Shown: positions 23,396 through 34,633 of the stretch, in pieces
How the letters are laid out: each line of letters starts with the position of its first letter
Position numbering within the stretch: the first letter of the stretch is position 1
NCBI GenBank assembly: GCA_025084515.1
Contig: JAJAGP010000290.1
Span: 1 to 64,000, forward strand
Length of the DNA: 64,000 nt
From: Ancistrus triradiatus
Taxonomy: Eukaryota > Chordata > Actinopteri > Siluriformes > Loricariidae
Reading direction: 5' to 3'
The notes under the pieces: generated by a model
What the model was told of the DNA's origin: nothing
What the model saw: only the letters and a program-made list of their open reading frames with translations
Database searches by the model: none
Made by a program: the position numbers and the translations under genes

Positions 23396-23770
23396 CTCTC
23401 ATGCCCTCGTCACACGTTTGAGAGTCCACAAGGAAAACGGGATTTCCAAAACGTCTGGAAGTCGGTTTCTGATTACAAATCAGGACAAAGCACAGCTTAT
23501 ATGCCGAATACGATCTTAAAACGAATAATGCTGCAGCCAAAAGATGCCCCTTCTGACTATAAGTTTAGTAAATGAACAGAGAAGCATAGGCACAGTAGGC
23601 TACTCGAGTCATGCAGCGTTCAACCACAAGAACACGCGCGCGCTCCCTGTCCTACAGACTACCCTCTGAAAGTCTGACTCAAAGCGCGTCCCCGCTGCTG
23701 TATTTGAGATGCGCTGGATCCGCCTCCTGCGAGAGCGCGCACGAAGGCGGGCGTGTGGTCGCCTTTAAAA
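23396..23770 (-). promoter_or_regulatory. CpG-rich promoter and non-coding exon 1 of the PTB-domain gene
   Basis: The segment 23625-23765 is dense in CpG (ACACGCGCGCGCTCC, GAGAGCGCGCACGAAGGCGG), in sharp contrast to its flanks. A TTTAAA box lies at about 23764-23769 on the strand of the gene. Exon 1 ends at 23396 with a consensus donor. The last ATG in exon 1 opens an upstream frame of only eight codons that crosses the splice and stops before the main start, a possible translation-damping uORF. The transcription start itself cannot be placed. Confidence 0.5.
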
Positions 23771-24129
23771 ATCGCCTACTTACTAAGTAGTTTGTCAGAA
23801 TGATATTTCATAAGATCGTATGTCTGCTAAACCTTTTGTACATTTGGACTCGGGTAATAGTCTGTTTGGTGGAAACCCAAAGTTGTTTCGAATATTTTGT
23901 ATCACAGACAGATTGAATAGCATTTATACTGTACTGTTTTGATGCATACTATTTAGTTTAGTAGAATGCGGGTTTGGACACGTGTGCGTCACCTGCAAGG
24001 CTGTAGCTAAACTGTGTTACGTTTATTTCTCCTTCAGTGTACAGGAAAAATATTTATGGCAAACGGAATCAATTTTTAATCCATATAATACAAAAAAGCA
24101 TGTGAGCAAATATGTACCATCACATACAC

Positions 24130-25075
24130 TCACCGGCCACGTTATTTGGTCAGCCAATGGTCGCAACTCAATGCATTTAGGCATATAGACATGGCCAAGA
24201 CGTGCTGAAGTTCAAACAACAGAATGGAGAAGAAAGGTGCTTTAAGTGACGTTGAACACGGCATGGTTGTTAGTGGTAGATGGTCTGATCCAAGTATTTC
24301 AGAAACTTATGTACTTATGTACTATTTTCACACACAGTCATCTCTAGGGTATACAGAGAGTGCTCCGTTAAAAGAGAAACTATCTAGCAGGTCTCTGGGC
24401 CAAAAAGCCATGTTGATGCCAGAGGTCAGAGGAGAATGGTCAGAATGTTTCGAACTGTGAGAAAGGCAACAGTATCTCAAATTACCCACTCATTACAACA
24501 CACTTGCACAACATTGTGCAAATGGGCTACAGCAGCAGAAGACCACACTAGGTGCTGATCCTGTCAGCTAAGAAAAGGCAACCGTTTCAACAAGCTCATC
24601 AAAATTGGACAATGGAAGATTAGAAAAACGTTGCCAGGTTTCATGAGTCTTAATTTCTGCTGTGACATTCAGATGGTATGCACAAACAACATGATAACAT
24701 GAACGCACCCAGTCTTGTATTAAAGGTTCAGGCTGCTGGTGGTGTAATGGCGTTGGGCATACAGTCTTGGCACACTTTGACCCCCTTAATACCAACTGAG
24801 CATTGTTTAAATGCGACAGCCTTCCTGAGTGTGGTTGTTCTGATGGCTACTTCCAGCAGGATAGCGCGACATGTTACGAAGCTCAAATCATCTCAAACTG
24901 GTTTCTTGAATGTGACAATGAGTTCAGTGTACTCAAATGGCCTCCACAGTCACTACTGATTGATTGGATCCCAATCCAGTAGAGCAGATTTGGGATGTGG
25001 TCGACCAGGAGCTTCGCATCATGTTCGTACACTCGGATTATAAACCAGTCACACTATTAATGATATTACTTACCC
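24130..25075 (+). mobile_element. Decayed Tc1-like transposon (CACTCACCGGCCAC family)
   Basis: It starts at a TIR-like CACTCACCGGCCACGTTATT. Plus-strand coding relics follow in order: GACGTTGAACACGGCATGGT, CTACAGCAGCAGAAGACCAC, GATGGCTACTTCCAGCAGG and CAATCCAGTAGAGCAGATTTGG (the N-P-[IV]-E end of the DDE core). Frames are broken throughout and the 3' TIR is lost or masked. Confidence 0.7.
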
Positions 25076-25086
25076 ATTTTCCATAT

Positions 25087-25395
25087 ATAATTAATCCAAT
25101 ACAGGGTCGGATGCTAACTGTCTGCACAGGGTGCAAGGTGGGAACCAACCATAAACAAGGGTGCAGTCCATCGCAGGGAATATGCATGCACATACACACA
25201 CTCACTCACACTAGGACAATTTTAGAGACACTAACTGACCTAACACATGTATATGGAAAGTGGGAGGAAACCTGAGTACCCCGAGGACATCCATTCAGAG
25301 ATGGGGAGAACATACAAACTCCACACAGCACAAAGTCTCGATCCAGGGTCTCTGGACCTGTGAGAAGACAGCGCTAACCACTGTGCAACCAATAT
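25087..25395 (-). repeat. mermaid/DANA-like tRNA-SINE, near full length
   Basis: Read on the minus strand it begins TGGTTAGCGCTGTCTTCTCA, then GTGTGGAGTTTGTATGTTCT, then CAGGTTTCCTCCCACTTTCC. It ends with TGGTTGGTTCCCACCTTGCA. The head-to-tail order matches the SINE class. Confidence 0.65.
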
Positions 25396-26839
25396 TAATA
25401 TTATGCAATAATGGCAATAATATATTTTATCTCATTTTCATTAGTTGACTGTGAGGCACCTGTAGTTATTTGTTGTGTTTGAAATGGTCCTCTCATCACT
25501 ATGCCCTACATTCTGCATACTACATAGAGCACTATTAACCTTTAGGGCTGATTTGAGAAATTACCTTACAGGACTGCTCATTACTGGGCGACAGCGGATT
25601 CTATTTAATAAACAGTCCAGTGTTACTGCGTGGTTACTTTGCATTAAAAAGGTATCATTTAGCACCCATTAATTGACCACTTTGGAATCCTGTTATTCGG
25701 CTTACATCGCTCTGAACACTAACATTTCAAAACATTTATATTCAGACCTCATTTATAGTTGATTCATGCTAATTGGAAATCAACTTAATATAACTGATCT
25801 GTGCAGTTGTTTGTAACTGTGATTTAGTCCCTACAAAGAATAGTTCTTTTCATGTGGTGTTTCTTTCTTTCTGCCCACACCTATAATAATAAAAACTGGG
25901 AAACATCAAGGACTCCACTTTCGGAACCATGGTTCTGAATTTTTAAAACACTAGATGCATAATTTTCTGAAGTATGGCTAAGCAAAGATGTCTACAGCAC
26001 CTGAAAAATAAATTATGCAAAACCATGAGCACACACACATACCTGTTCAAAAATCTATATGAGATCCTGTCTAATTTGAATCTCATCTGCAATAGTAATA
26101 AAATATTTTCAAACATCCTCAAATTGCACTATAGTGAGAAAATCCCAAGCCCTTATTGTTCTCCAGGTTCAGCTGATATTTGGGATGAGGTTTGGTGAAC
26201 TGAATATGTTAGCTAACAGGTTTCTCTCAGGCCTTTCTGAGAATGCAATGAAGTGAAACAGTCTAAACAGTACCATGTGTGTAGACAGAGTGGAGAACAC
26301 AGAGCTTCTGTGTAATCAGCACACAGGGCTGCATGGCACACCCACCTCCCTACTTTTAGCAGCACAGCAGTGCCATTATTGAGGTCCGAATGACGCAACT
26401 TGCACCCCCTCACCCCACACACATATACACTCATGAATGCCCAAACCACACTGCATTAAAAAAACATTTTTGTTGGACCTTGACATCGAGGATCTAGTCG
26501 GAGGATGACTGAATGCTTGTTAGATGTTCAGAAAGTGACATAATCACTAGACAAGAAAAAGTCCTGCTCTTTGTAAGGGTGGGATGGAGTATATTGATTC
26601 CCAGTTGTGCATCTTTGGTTTATTATATTCCAAGTACTTGCCTTTGATTAGTTTGTAACGGTCAAAAGTCTGGACAAACTGTCTCACAGAAATATTTCCT
26701 TTACGTAGAATAATGACATCAGTGAAACATCACAGCCAATAAATAGCACATACAGTATGAACAGTGTATGAACACTTTTGCATTGTCTGAATGTCAGTTA
26801 CATTTGAAATGTGGTCTGATCTCCATCCAAGTCATAACA
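25396..26839. other. Non-coding DNA, no feature recognised
   Basis: AT-rich, no supported exon; a short CA run sits at about 26852-26868 just beyond its edge. Confidence 0.45.
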
Positions 26840-27160
26840 ATGAATTAATATCACACACACACACACACAGTCTTGGTAAACTGTTTTGAGGACTTTCCAT
26901 TGACATGATTACAGTAGCTTATCTAATGCTATGACTACACTTAACCCTAACCTTAGCCTCAGAAACCATAAGGACATATTTAGGCTCTTTTGGTATTTCA
27001 AAAGAAAGTTGCAGTTTTAGTAAAAAGCAGTTTTCCCCATGGGGACCAGCAAAATGTCCCCACAAGGTAAAAATATCAGAAATTGTTAGTCCCTTGTGAG
27101 CTACTTGGGCCTCACAGTGATGGATAAACTTGGGCCACACAACCACTAACCTCAACCCCC

Positions 27161-27204
<44 letters not shown>

Positions 27205-27245
27205 CACCCCACACACACCCCACACGCACACGCACACGCACACAC
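26840..27245 (+). repeat. CA-ended interspersed repeat, copy 1
   Basis: Signature words are TTGAGGACTTTCCATTGACAT, CACTTAACCCTAACCTTAGCC and CCATGGGGACCAGCAAAATGTCCCC (quoted in part), ending in a long (AC)n tract at 27163-27203 and imperfect CA units beyond. A second copy at 28383-30205 has the same order and the same CA end. Confidence 0.6.
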
Positions 27246-27769
27246 TTACTTTCCAATAGCATTCAATAGGGGGAAAATAAAGCTAATTTAAGCCAGTTGC
27301 ACTTGTGGCTCCACCCCAAAGCAAATAACCTGTTTCTGTTCCATCACATGTCTGGTAACATAATTGCACTGATAGTTTGATAATGTACGATATATACAAG
27401 TTGCATGCTTAGCATTTCAGTACAGAAAAGTAAAGCATTCAACTGTTACTACATTTCTGTACATCTCTACCAGGGTGGTTTGGTTATCTGAAAGCAATGA
27501 ACACTATTACTCTTCTTAATAGCTGAACATTGAGTACTATTTGTTCTGCTTGCTAAGAATCAAAGCAAATCCACAAGGACTATAAAAAAATCCCCTTGTG
27601 TAGTCTCCTTCCTAAATCAGTATGGTAGCGCAATCAGAGAAACCACCCACTGGTTTAGATTGGGCTTCCTCTCCAACCTAGCATTTATCAGGCACAAGCA
27701 TGACATCAAAGCAAAACAAAGTTCACAAACTGGTCACAGATCCTGAAGTTGACAACACATGATGACGTT

Positions 27770-28070
27770 GTGGTCTGCATAGTGGTGCAGCGGTTAGCTG
27801 TTGCCTCACAGCTACAGAAACCAGTGTTTGTGTCGTCACATCCGCTACTTTGTGGAGTTTGCATGTTCTTCCCTTGTTTGCATGGGTTTCCAAACACATA
27901 CTACTCCCACATTATAAAGGCAGGTGTTGGGTCAGTTGGTATCTCTAAAAAATGAGTGAATGTGTACTTGTGCCCTGTGTTGGTGCTGATAAGCAGTTCT
28001 CTGCCTGGTTAGATCACAGCATCCCCTTGACCCTGAACTGGATTAAGCAGATATGGAAAGTGAGTGACCT
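27770..28070 (+). repeat. mermaid/DANA-like tRNA-SINE
   Basis: GCATAGTGGTGCAGCGGTTAG and GTTGCCTCACAGCTACAG form the tRNA-like head, followed by TTTGTGGAGTTTGCATGTTC and CCTGAACTGGATTAAGCAG at the 3' end. Confidence 0.65.
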
Positions 28071-28411
28071 TGAAGTGATGGCCGTTGTTATTGTTAAGAT
28101 AATCTCAGAGAACACTGTGATATTGTGACTCTATTTTCAGCCCTTTTCTTTTTTCTGTTGTTATTTTTCGTCTACTAAGATTATAATCCACAAATACCAT
28201 GGTCAAAGGGGCACTGTGTATATGCAGGATATGTGAGTAGAAGTGATGATAATTTGCTATCACAACCAAAATGTTTCAAAATGTTGTATTGTTGGTGTCA
28301 CTGAGATAAAATGCTCAAGCAATACAGTATCAGTGATCATAAATTATATCAGTGGTTGTGCATCAAAGAATGTTTGTCTCTCTATCATTGTGGGGACCTT
28401 CCATTGACATA

Positions 28412-29955
28412 CAGTGGGGCAAAAAAGTATTTATTCAGCCACAAGCAAGTTCTCCTGCTTAGAAAGGTGAGAGAGGTCTGTAATTTTCATCATAGATACA
28501 TTTCTATGAGAGACAAAATGAGAAAAAAAAATCCAGAAAATCACATTGTAGGATTTTTAAAGAATTTAATTGTAAATCATGGTGGAAAATAAGTATTTGG
28601 TCAATAACAAAAGTTCAACTCAATACTTTGTAACATAACGTTTGTCGGCAATGACAGAGGTCAAACATTTGCTGTAGGTCTTCACCAGGTTTGCACACAC
28701 TGTAGCTGGTATTTTGGCCCATTCCTCCATGCAGATCTCCTCTAGAGCAGTGATGTTTTGGTCCAACACGGACTTGCAACTCTCTCCACAAATTTTCTAT
28801 GGGGTTGAGGTCTGGAGACTGGCTAGGCCACTCCAGGACCTTGAAATGCTTTTTACAGAGCCACTCCTTCGTTGTCCGAGCGGTGTGTTTGGGATCATTG
28901 TCATGCTGGAAGCCCCAGCCACGTTCCATCTTCAATGCTCTCACTGATGGAAGGAGGTTTTGGCTTAAAATCTCATGATACATGGCCCCGTTTATTCTTC
29001 CCTTAACACGGATCAGTTGTCCTGTCCCCTTTGCAGAAAAACAGTCCCAAAGCATGATGCTTCCATCCCATGCTTCAACATAAGGTATGGTTTTCTGGGA
29101 TGCAACGCGCATTCTTCTTCTCCAAACCGACGAGTTGACTTTTACCAAAGTTTCTATTTTGATATTTCTGGACCACATACTATTTCCCAATCCCTCTGGA
29201 TCATCATATGCCTCTCCTGGTCAAAACTTCAGAAGACGAGCCTGACAAAGTACTGGCCTAAGCGGGGGACACGCCTTGCACTGCAGATCTGAGTCCCTCT
29301 CACGTAGTGTGTTACTGATGGAGCCCCTTTGATACTTTGGTCCACACTCTCTGCAGGTCATTCATCAGGTCCCTCCGTGTAGTTTTCTGGGATTTTTTCT
29401 CACTGTTGTCATGATCATTTTGACCCCACGGGATGAGATCTTGTGTGGAGCCCCAGATCGAGGGAGAAGTCTTGTATGTCTTCCATTTTCTTACAATTGC
29501 TCCCACAGTTGATTTATTCACACAAACCTGCTTGCCTATTGTAGATGCACTCTTCACAGCCTGGTGCAGGTCTACAATTTTCTTCCTGGTGTCCTTCGAC
29601 AGCTCCTTGGTCTTGGCCATGGTTGAGTTTGGAGTCTGACTGTTTGAGGCTGTGGACAGGTGTCTGTTATACAGATAACGAGGTCAAACAGGTGCCATTA
29701 ATACAGGTAACGAGTGGAGGACAGAAGAGCTTCGTAAAGAAGAAGTTGTTTATGAGTGACTAAATACTTATTTTCCACCATGATTTACAATTAAATTCTT
29801 TAAAAATCCTACAATGTGATTTCCTGATTTTTTTTTCTCATTTTGTCTCTCATAGTTGAAGTGTACCTGTGATGAAAATTACAGACCTCTCTCATCTTTC
29901 ACAGTAGGAGAACTTGCACAATCAGTAGCTGACTAAATACTTTTTTGCCCCACTG
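28412..29955 (-). mobile_element. Tc1-like transposon (family A), both ends present, 1544 bp
   Basis: Flanked by TA at 28410-28411 and 29956-29957. It has inverted ends CAGTGGGGCAAAAAAGTATT and its complement, with long terminal repeats of roughly 200 bp that also carry TTTAAAGAATTTAATTGTAAA-type sequence. It is the best-preserved family A copy and the reference for the fragments at 1-667, 38690-38800 and 44001-45230. Confidence 0.9.
28615..29620 (-). pseudogene. Tc1-family A transposase, frameshifted
   Basis: The N-terminal frame starts at ATG 29620 with MAKTKELSKDTRKKIVDLHQ and shows a helix-turn-helix type region (S-T-I-G-K-Q-V-C-V-N-K-S-T-V). The C-terminal frame (29190-28615) contains H-D-N-D-P-K-H-T-A and S-P-D-L-N-P-I-E-N-L, the last two acidic motifs of the DDE core. 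The two frames are separated by frameshifts around 29080-29290 and the extreme C-terminus (after the PIENLW region) is shifted. The core motifs survive, so this is a young but inactive copy. Confidence 0.85.
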
Positions 29956-30169
29956 TAATGATCTCTGTAGCTATTTAATGCTAACCCTACACACACCCCT
30001 AACTCTAGCCTTAACTTCAGTAACCTAAAGCAAATCTTTTGAATATTTTTCAAAATATCGTTACAGTTTTTGTAAAAAATCCTTTTTCCTTGTTGGACCA
30101 GTAAGGTGTCCCCACCATGTAAACAATGTCAGAGCTTTCTATCGTCCCCACAATTTTAATACATACATG

Positions 30170-30205
<36 letters not shown>

Positions 30206-30214
30206 CAATAGCAT

Positions 30215-30335
30215 TAGAAATCCAAGGGAGAACCCAGGGAGAACATACAAACTCCAAGCGCATAGATTCTGAGTAGGAAATTTAATTGAGGATCTCTGGA
30301 GCTGTGAGGCAACAACATGCCACCCCATCTATATT
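30215..30335 (-). repeat. mermaid/DANA-like SINE fragment
   Basis: GGGAGAACATACAAACTCCA and GATCTCTGGAGCTGTGAGGC are the reverse complement of the SINE body and head. Confidence 0.5.
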
Positions 30336-30725
30336 ACTGTAAAGACCAAAAATATGTAATAAGGCAAACATTTCTTTTTCCACTTTTAAGCACAGTATGT
30401 GCAATGGAAACTACTTCTCAGAGGCACTGAAATTAAGCATTCATTTCCTAAGTAGAGTCTTTGTTAAGTTTTTTTGCAGAAGCTTTTTTTTTTGCACAGC
30501 AGGTCTCACTCCAGCCATCTTAGCAGCACCATCATAACCCGGAGTGATTATATTGTCTGCACTGCTGAGTATGAGAGGTGTCTAGAATTTGTTAAAAAGG
30601 TATGCAGCAGCTATACTGTGAAAAGATATTCTAGGGATGAGGTTATTAAACTCAAATATTGTAATAAAAGTTAATCATTTTTGTTAGCTCTAGGACAAGG
30701 ACTATTTACTGAACATAACTAAACT

Positions 30726-31175
30726 ATATAGACAAAAGTTTGTGGACACCCCCAACTAATTACTGAGATCTGCTATTTCAGCAGCACTCACTTGTAACAT
30801 ATTCATAATGTAAAGGATACATTTTTGGATTGTCCATAGACAAATATTGCCAGTAGAATGGGTGGTACTGATACCCCAGTGACTCTTAGTATGACACATT
30901 TATAGGTTTCCGCTTCCAACAAGCCAGTTCATTAACTTTCTGCCCTGCAGAACTTTCTGTCCTTAAAGAAAGTTCATAGAGAGTTGGTTTACCAAATTTG
31001 ATTGAGAACATGGGTGACTTGCACAGAATCTTGTCCTCAACTCCAGTAGACATCTTGAAAGTGCACTGGAATGCCAAATGTGAGCCAGGTCTTATTGTCT
31101 AACATCAGAAACCAACCTCATATTCATGGTCCAAAATCTAGTGCAAAGCCCTTTTAGAAGAACAAAGACTTGTGT
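30726..31175 (+). mobile_element. Internally deleted Tc1-like element
   Basis: The 5' end reads TATAGACAAAAGTTTGTGGACA. The N-terminal coding relics include CTTCCAACAAGCCAGTTCAT and CTGCCCTGCAGAACTTTCTG, then the middle is missing and the C-terminal relic TTATTGTCTAACATCAGAAACC and CCAAAATCTAGTGCAAAGCC follows. The 3' TIR is cut off by the next Tc1 element. Confidence 0.6.
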
Positions 31176-31185
31176 AGCATAGGCT

Positions 31186-32109
31186 TGTTCCATCAATGAT
31201 GGCAAGCCGTCCTGGCCCAGATGCAGCAAAACAGGCCCAAACCATGATACTACCACCACCATGTTTCACAGATGGGATAAGGTTCTTATGCTGGAATGCA
31301 GTGTTTTCCTTTCTCCAAACATAACGTTTTTGTTTTAAACCAAAAAGTTCTATTTTGTTCTCATCCGTCCATAAAACATTCTTCCAATAGCCTTCTGGCT
31401 TGTCCACGTGATCTTTAGCAAACTGCAGACAAGCAGCAATGTTCTTTTTGGAGAGCAGTGGCTTTCTTCTTGCAACCCTGCCATGCACAGCATTGTTGTT
31501 CAGTGTTCTTCTGAACATTAACATTAGCCAATGTGAGAGAGGTCTTCACTTGCTTAGAAGTTACCCTGGGGTTCTTTGTGACCTCGCCAACTATTACACA
31601 TCTTGCTCTTGGAGTGATTTTTGTTGGTCAACCACTCAACTAACTATTTAGAGATTACTCAAATTATTTAGAGATGGTTTTGTAACCTTTTCCAGCCTGA
31701 TGAGCATCAACAACTCTTTTTCTGAGGTCCTCAGAAATCTCTTTTGCTCGTGCCATGATACATTTCCACAAACGTGTTGTGAAGAGCATACTTCGATAGA
31801 TCCCTTCTTTAAATAAAACAGGGTGCCCACTCACACCTGATTGTCATCCAATTGATTGAAAACACCTGACTCTAATTTCACCTTCAAGTTAACTGCTAAT
31901 TAATTAATTAATTTGCCACTCACTAATATGTAATATTGGATCATTTCCCTCAATAAGTAAATGACCGAGTATATTTTTGTCTCATTTATTTAACTGGGTT
32001 CTCTTTATCTACTTTTAGGACTTGTGTGAAAATCTGATGATGTTTTAGATCATACTTATGCAGAAACATAGAAAATTCTAAAGTGTTCACAAACTTTCAA
32101 GCACCACTG
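31186..32109 (-). mobile_element. Tc1-like transposon (family B), truncated copy
   Basis: The right end is complete (CTTTCAAGCACCACTG then TA at 32110-32111). The left half, including the C-terminal transposase region and left TIR, is missing; it starts at GTTCCATCAATGATGGCAAG. Remaining transposase pieces (31138-31524, 31648-31830) are out of frame with each other. Confidence 0.8.
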
Positions 32110-33269
32110 TATCTCTAATTAGTCTATGACCACAACAATTTATTTTAAAACAGAATATTTACTATACTCAAATAAATATTCCAGACATGCCATGTCGATA
32201 GTGTTGGAATTTGAGCTTGTTTACAGTAGCCGAGTATTTCCACACGTCCACAGGACTGTTTTAATAACAAACATGTGCTTACTAAATAACTTCTTGTTTG
32301 AACACACAGTCTAACACAAGTCAGACAGATGTTCTTCCTTTAACTTAGGTGCCTTCAATACTTAGCCAAGGTCAATGGCTTTTGGTCATTCTTTAACAAT
32401 AAATCAATAAAAAAACATTTCTAGGGAATAAACACTACTGCCACTTCTCAGTGTTTAAAATGGTGTACTAGTCATCTGTAAATTATGAGATGTGTAACCC
32501 TCTGTGTGGAAGCTTACAGTAGTCAAATATTACCAGAAGAAGAGGGCAGGCTTTCAGCAAGAACGTTTAGTGAAACCCCCTTCCTTACAGCTGCAGTAAA
32601 GAGTCTTCCTTATAAGGAAAATAACAAGTAACTGCCATCGCCATATGAGAGTGAAGGAATGGATTCAATCCAGACAGTGAGCTCACTGGTCATGTGACAC
32701 TGAAGACTGGGGCTGCTAAACGATTTTCACTACCGCAAAAATGTTTAATACTGCAACACAGACAGACATAACAATGAAGACATTACAGACATATCAAGAA
32801 TACTGTGATAATAACCTGAAAAAGTTATGTTTATTATTATGAGAAACTTTAGATCATTTAAAATAAGATTTTACTACACTGGAGTATCTTATCAAATGAA
32901 TCAATTTAACTCTATAAAAAGAGTTTAACTCTGATTTAGCTCCATACCTTTTTTTCCAAATAAAAGTAAGATACTTTACTAAAAGTAGCAATGTATATAA
33001 GATAAATCGACCAATGCTTTTTTTAAATCACTTTTTCTTTCTACATGTACTTAACTCATGAGCCCTAAGGTCCTGGAATAGACCAAAGACAGGGTGGAAC
33101 CTCAAGGGCTTGACTAAATTACTTATTTTAAATAATTTATTTAAAAATGTGATAGTGTTACAGATAAAAGGTTATTTTTTAAATGTTATACCATATGCTA
33201 CAGTTTTTTTAAGGACTTGCAAATTGTGAATTACTGTATATTGATTTAACTGAATTTCACAGTTATCAA
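32110..33269. other. Non-coding DNA, no feature recognised
   Basis: AT-rich, no supported exon or known repeat. Confidence 0.45.
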
Positions 33270-33270
33270 G

Positions 33271-33342
<72 letters not shown>

Positions 33343-33530
33343 TATCTTTTTGAGCAGTATATATATATACATATATATACTGCTCAAAAAGATAAAGGGA
33401 ACACTTAAACAACACAATATAACTCCAAGTGTTCCCTTTATTTTTTTGAGCACTATATATACATATATATATACATATATATATATTTATCTATTTATTT
33501 ATTTATTTATTTATTTTTTACCACCTATCA
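33270..33530. repeat. Compound simple-sequence block with a mini inverted-repeat element
   Basis: A poly(A) run of about 29 (33270-33298) passes into (TA)n to about 33337. Next comes CCCTTTATCTTTTTGAGCAG, more TA, and then an ~80-bp hairpin-type element, TGCTCAAAAAGATAAAGGGA ... GTGTTCCCTTTATTTTTTTG (33380-33452), more TA and a (TTTA)n block at 33487-33516. Confidence 0.75.
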
Positions 33531-34633
33531 CCCGAACCTTAACTTTCCATCTCAGTTAGCTCATGTGTTCATGCCATGATGCAATCAAGATGCAATCCAT
33601 TACAATTCAAATAGATAATAGATCAAATATGGACATGACTGTAGTTTTGACTACAATTAGACACTAACAGTTGTTAGATTGCCTTCTTTTGAATACAGGC
33701 ACCAGAGAATTGTCTGCTACAGCTAGAATTATCTAATCTTGGTGCCATTAGTAAGGACAACGCAGCAGAAAAAGAGAACATAACGTCATAGACTAAGACA
33801 GGAAAAGGAGGAAACTTCCTGTGTTACATAAGGTTGGCTCAGAAGACTTCTCTGTTACTTCTGTACCTGCTGTAGAGTCAGTTCTGCACTTCAGTTAGAG
33901 CACATTTAACTGCATGGAGAGTGAGATTAAGTCCCATAGGTTTAGTTTAGACTGATGAATCAAAGAGATGCAGATGAAAGCATTACATCAAATCCGTATT
34001 ACATTGCATAACCCGTCACTGTACAATAAATTCATAAAGATAGGCAAGCTCATAAAAGTTCACCTATACTGCTGATTAAGCAAAACTAAACCATGACCAC
34101 CAGTTCTTTTTAAACTGAGAATCTTATTGCATCTTACTCTTACTCTTCAGCTGATTTAAAACATTCCAAACAGCATACTGGAGCCTTTTCCTGTAGTTTT
34201 ATGTGTAAAATGGTAAGGTCAGTTATTTATGAGTAATAGTTTTTGGCATATTACCAGCTTTTGGTACAAAAGTAGGCTGGAAAATATGTAATATTATATG
34301 TTTCTGACATTTGCCTGTCTGCATCATTTGAACACCTCTAATATTCTGCTGACTAAGTGTCTAGTCAAAAAAGTCTGGGCTGTTTGTGTATCAAATCTTA
34401 ATTTGCACTTTTTAAAACTGTTTTTTTTTTTGCTTTAGACTCGTTATATACAGGCTACAGCCTGTATAACTTCTCGAGCCTGCTGCTGGTCTAAACAGAA
34501 TATCACAACAGCGATATTGTCTTTAGAATATTATATACCTACCAGTTACGTAGCAACAGATTGTTTTCGAAATGCACCATTTCACTCAGTGACTTCACAT
34601 TCTATGGATTTTTTTGACAAATGTGGGTATATA
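33531..34633. other. Non-coding DNA, no feature recognised
   Basis: No supported gene or recognised repeat. Confidence 0.45.

Larger units (their letters stand above)
28383..30205 (+). repeat. CA-ended interspersed repeat, copy 2, split by a Tc1 insertion
   Basis: GGGGACCTTCCATTGACAT stops at 28410 and resumes after the Tc1 element at 29956 with AATGATCTCTGTAGCTATTTAATGC (quoted in part), CACCCCTAACTCTAGCCTTA, and an (AC)n end at 30171-30200. Copy 1 reads through the same site without a Tc1 element. Confidence 0.65.

Noticed and set aside
26919..27245. Cys/Val-rich frame on the minus strand
   Set aside because: It is a translation of a CA microsatellite.
33172..33453. Tyr/Ile and Phe-rich frame
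   Set aside because: It comes from poly(A) and TA repeats.
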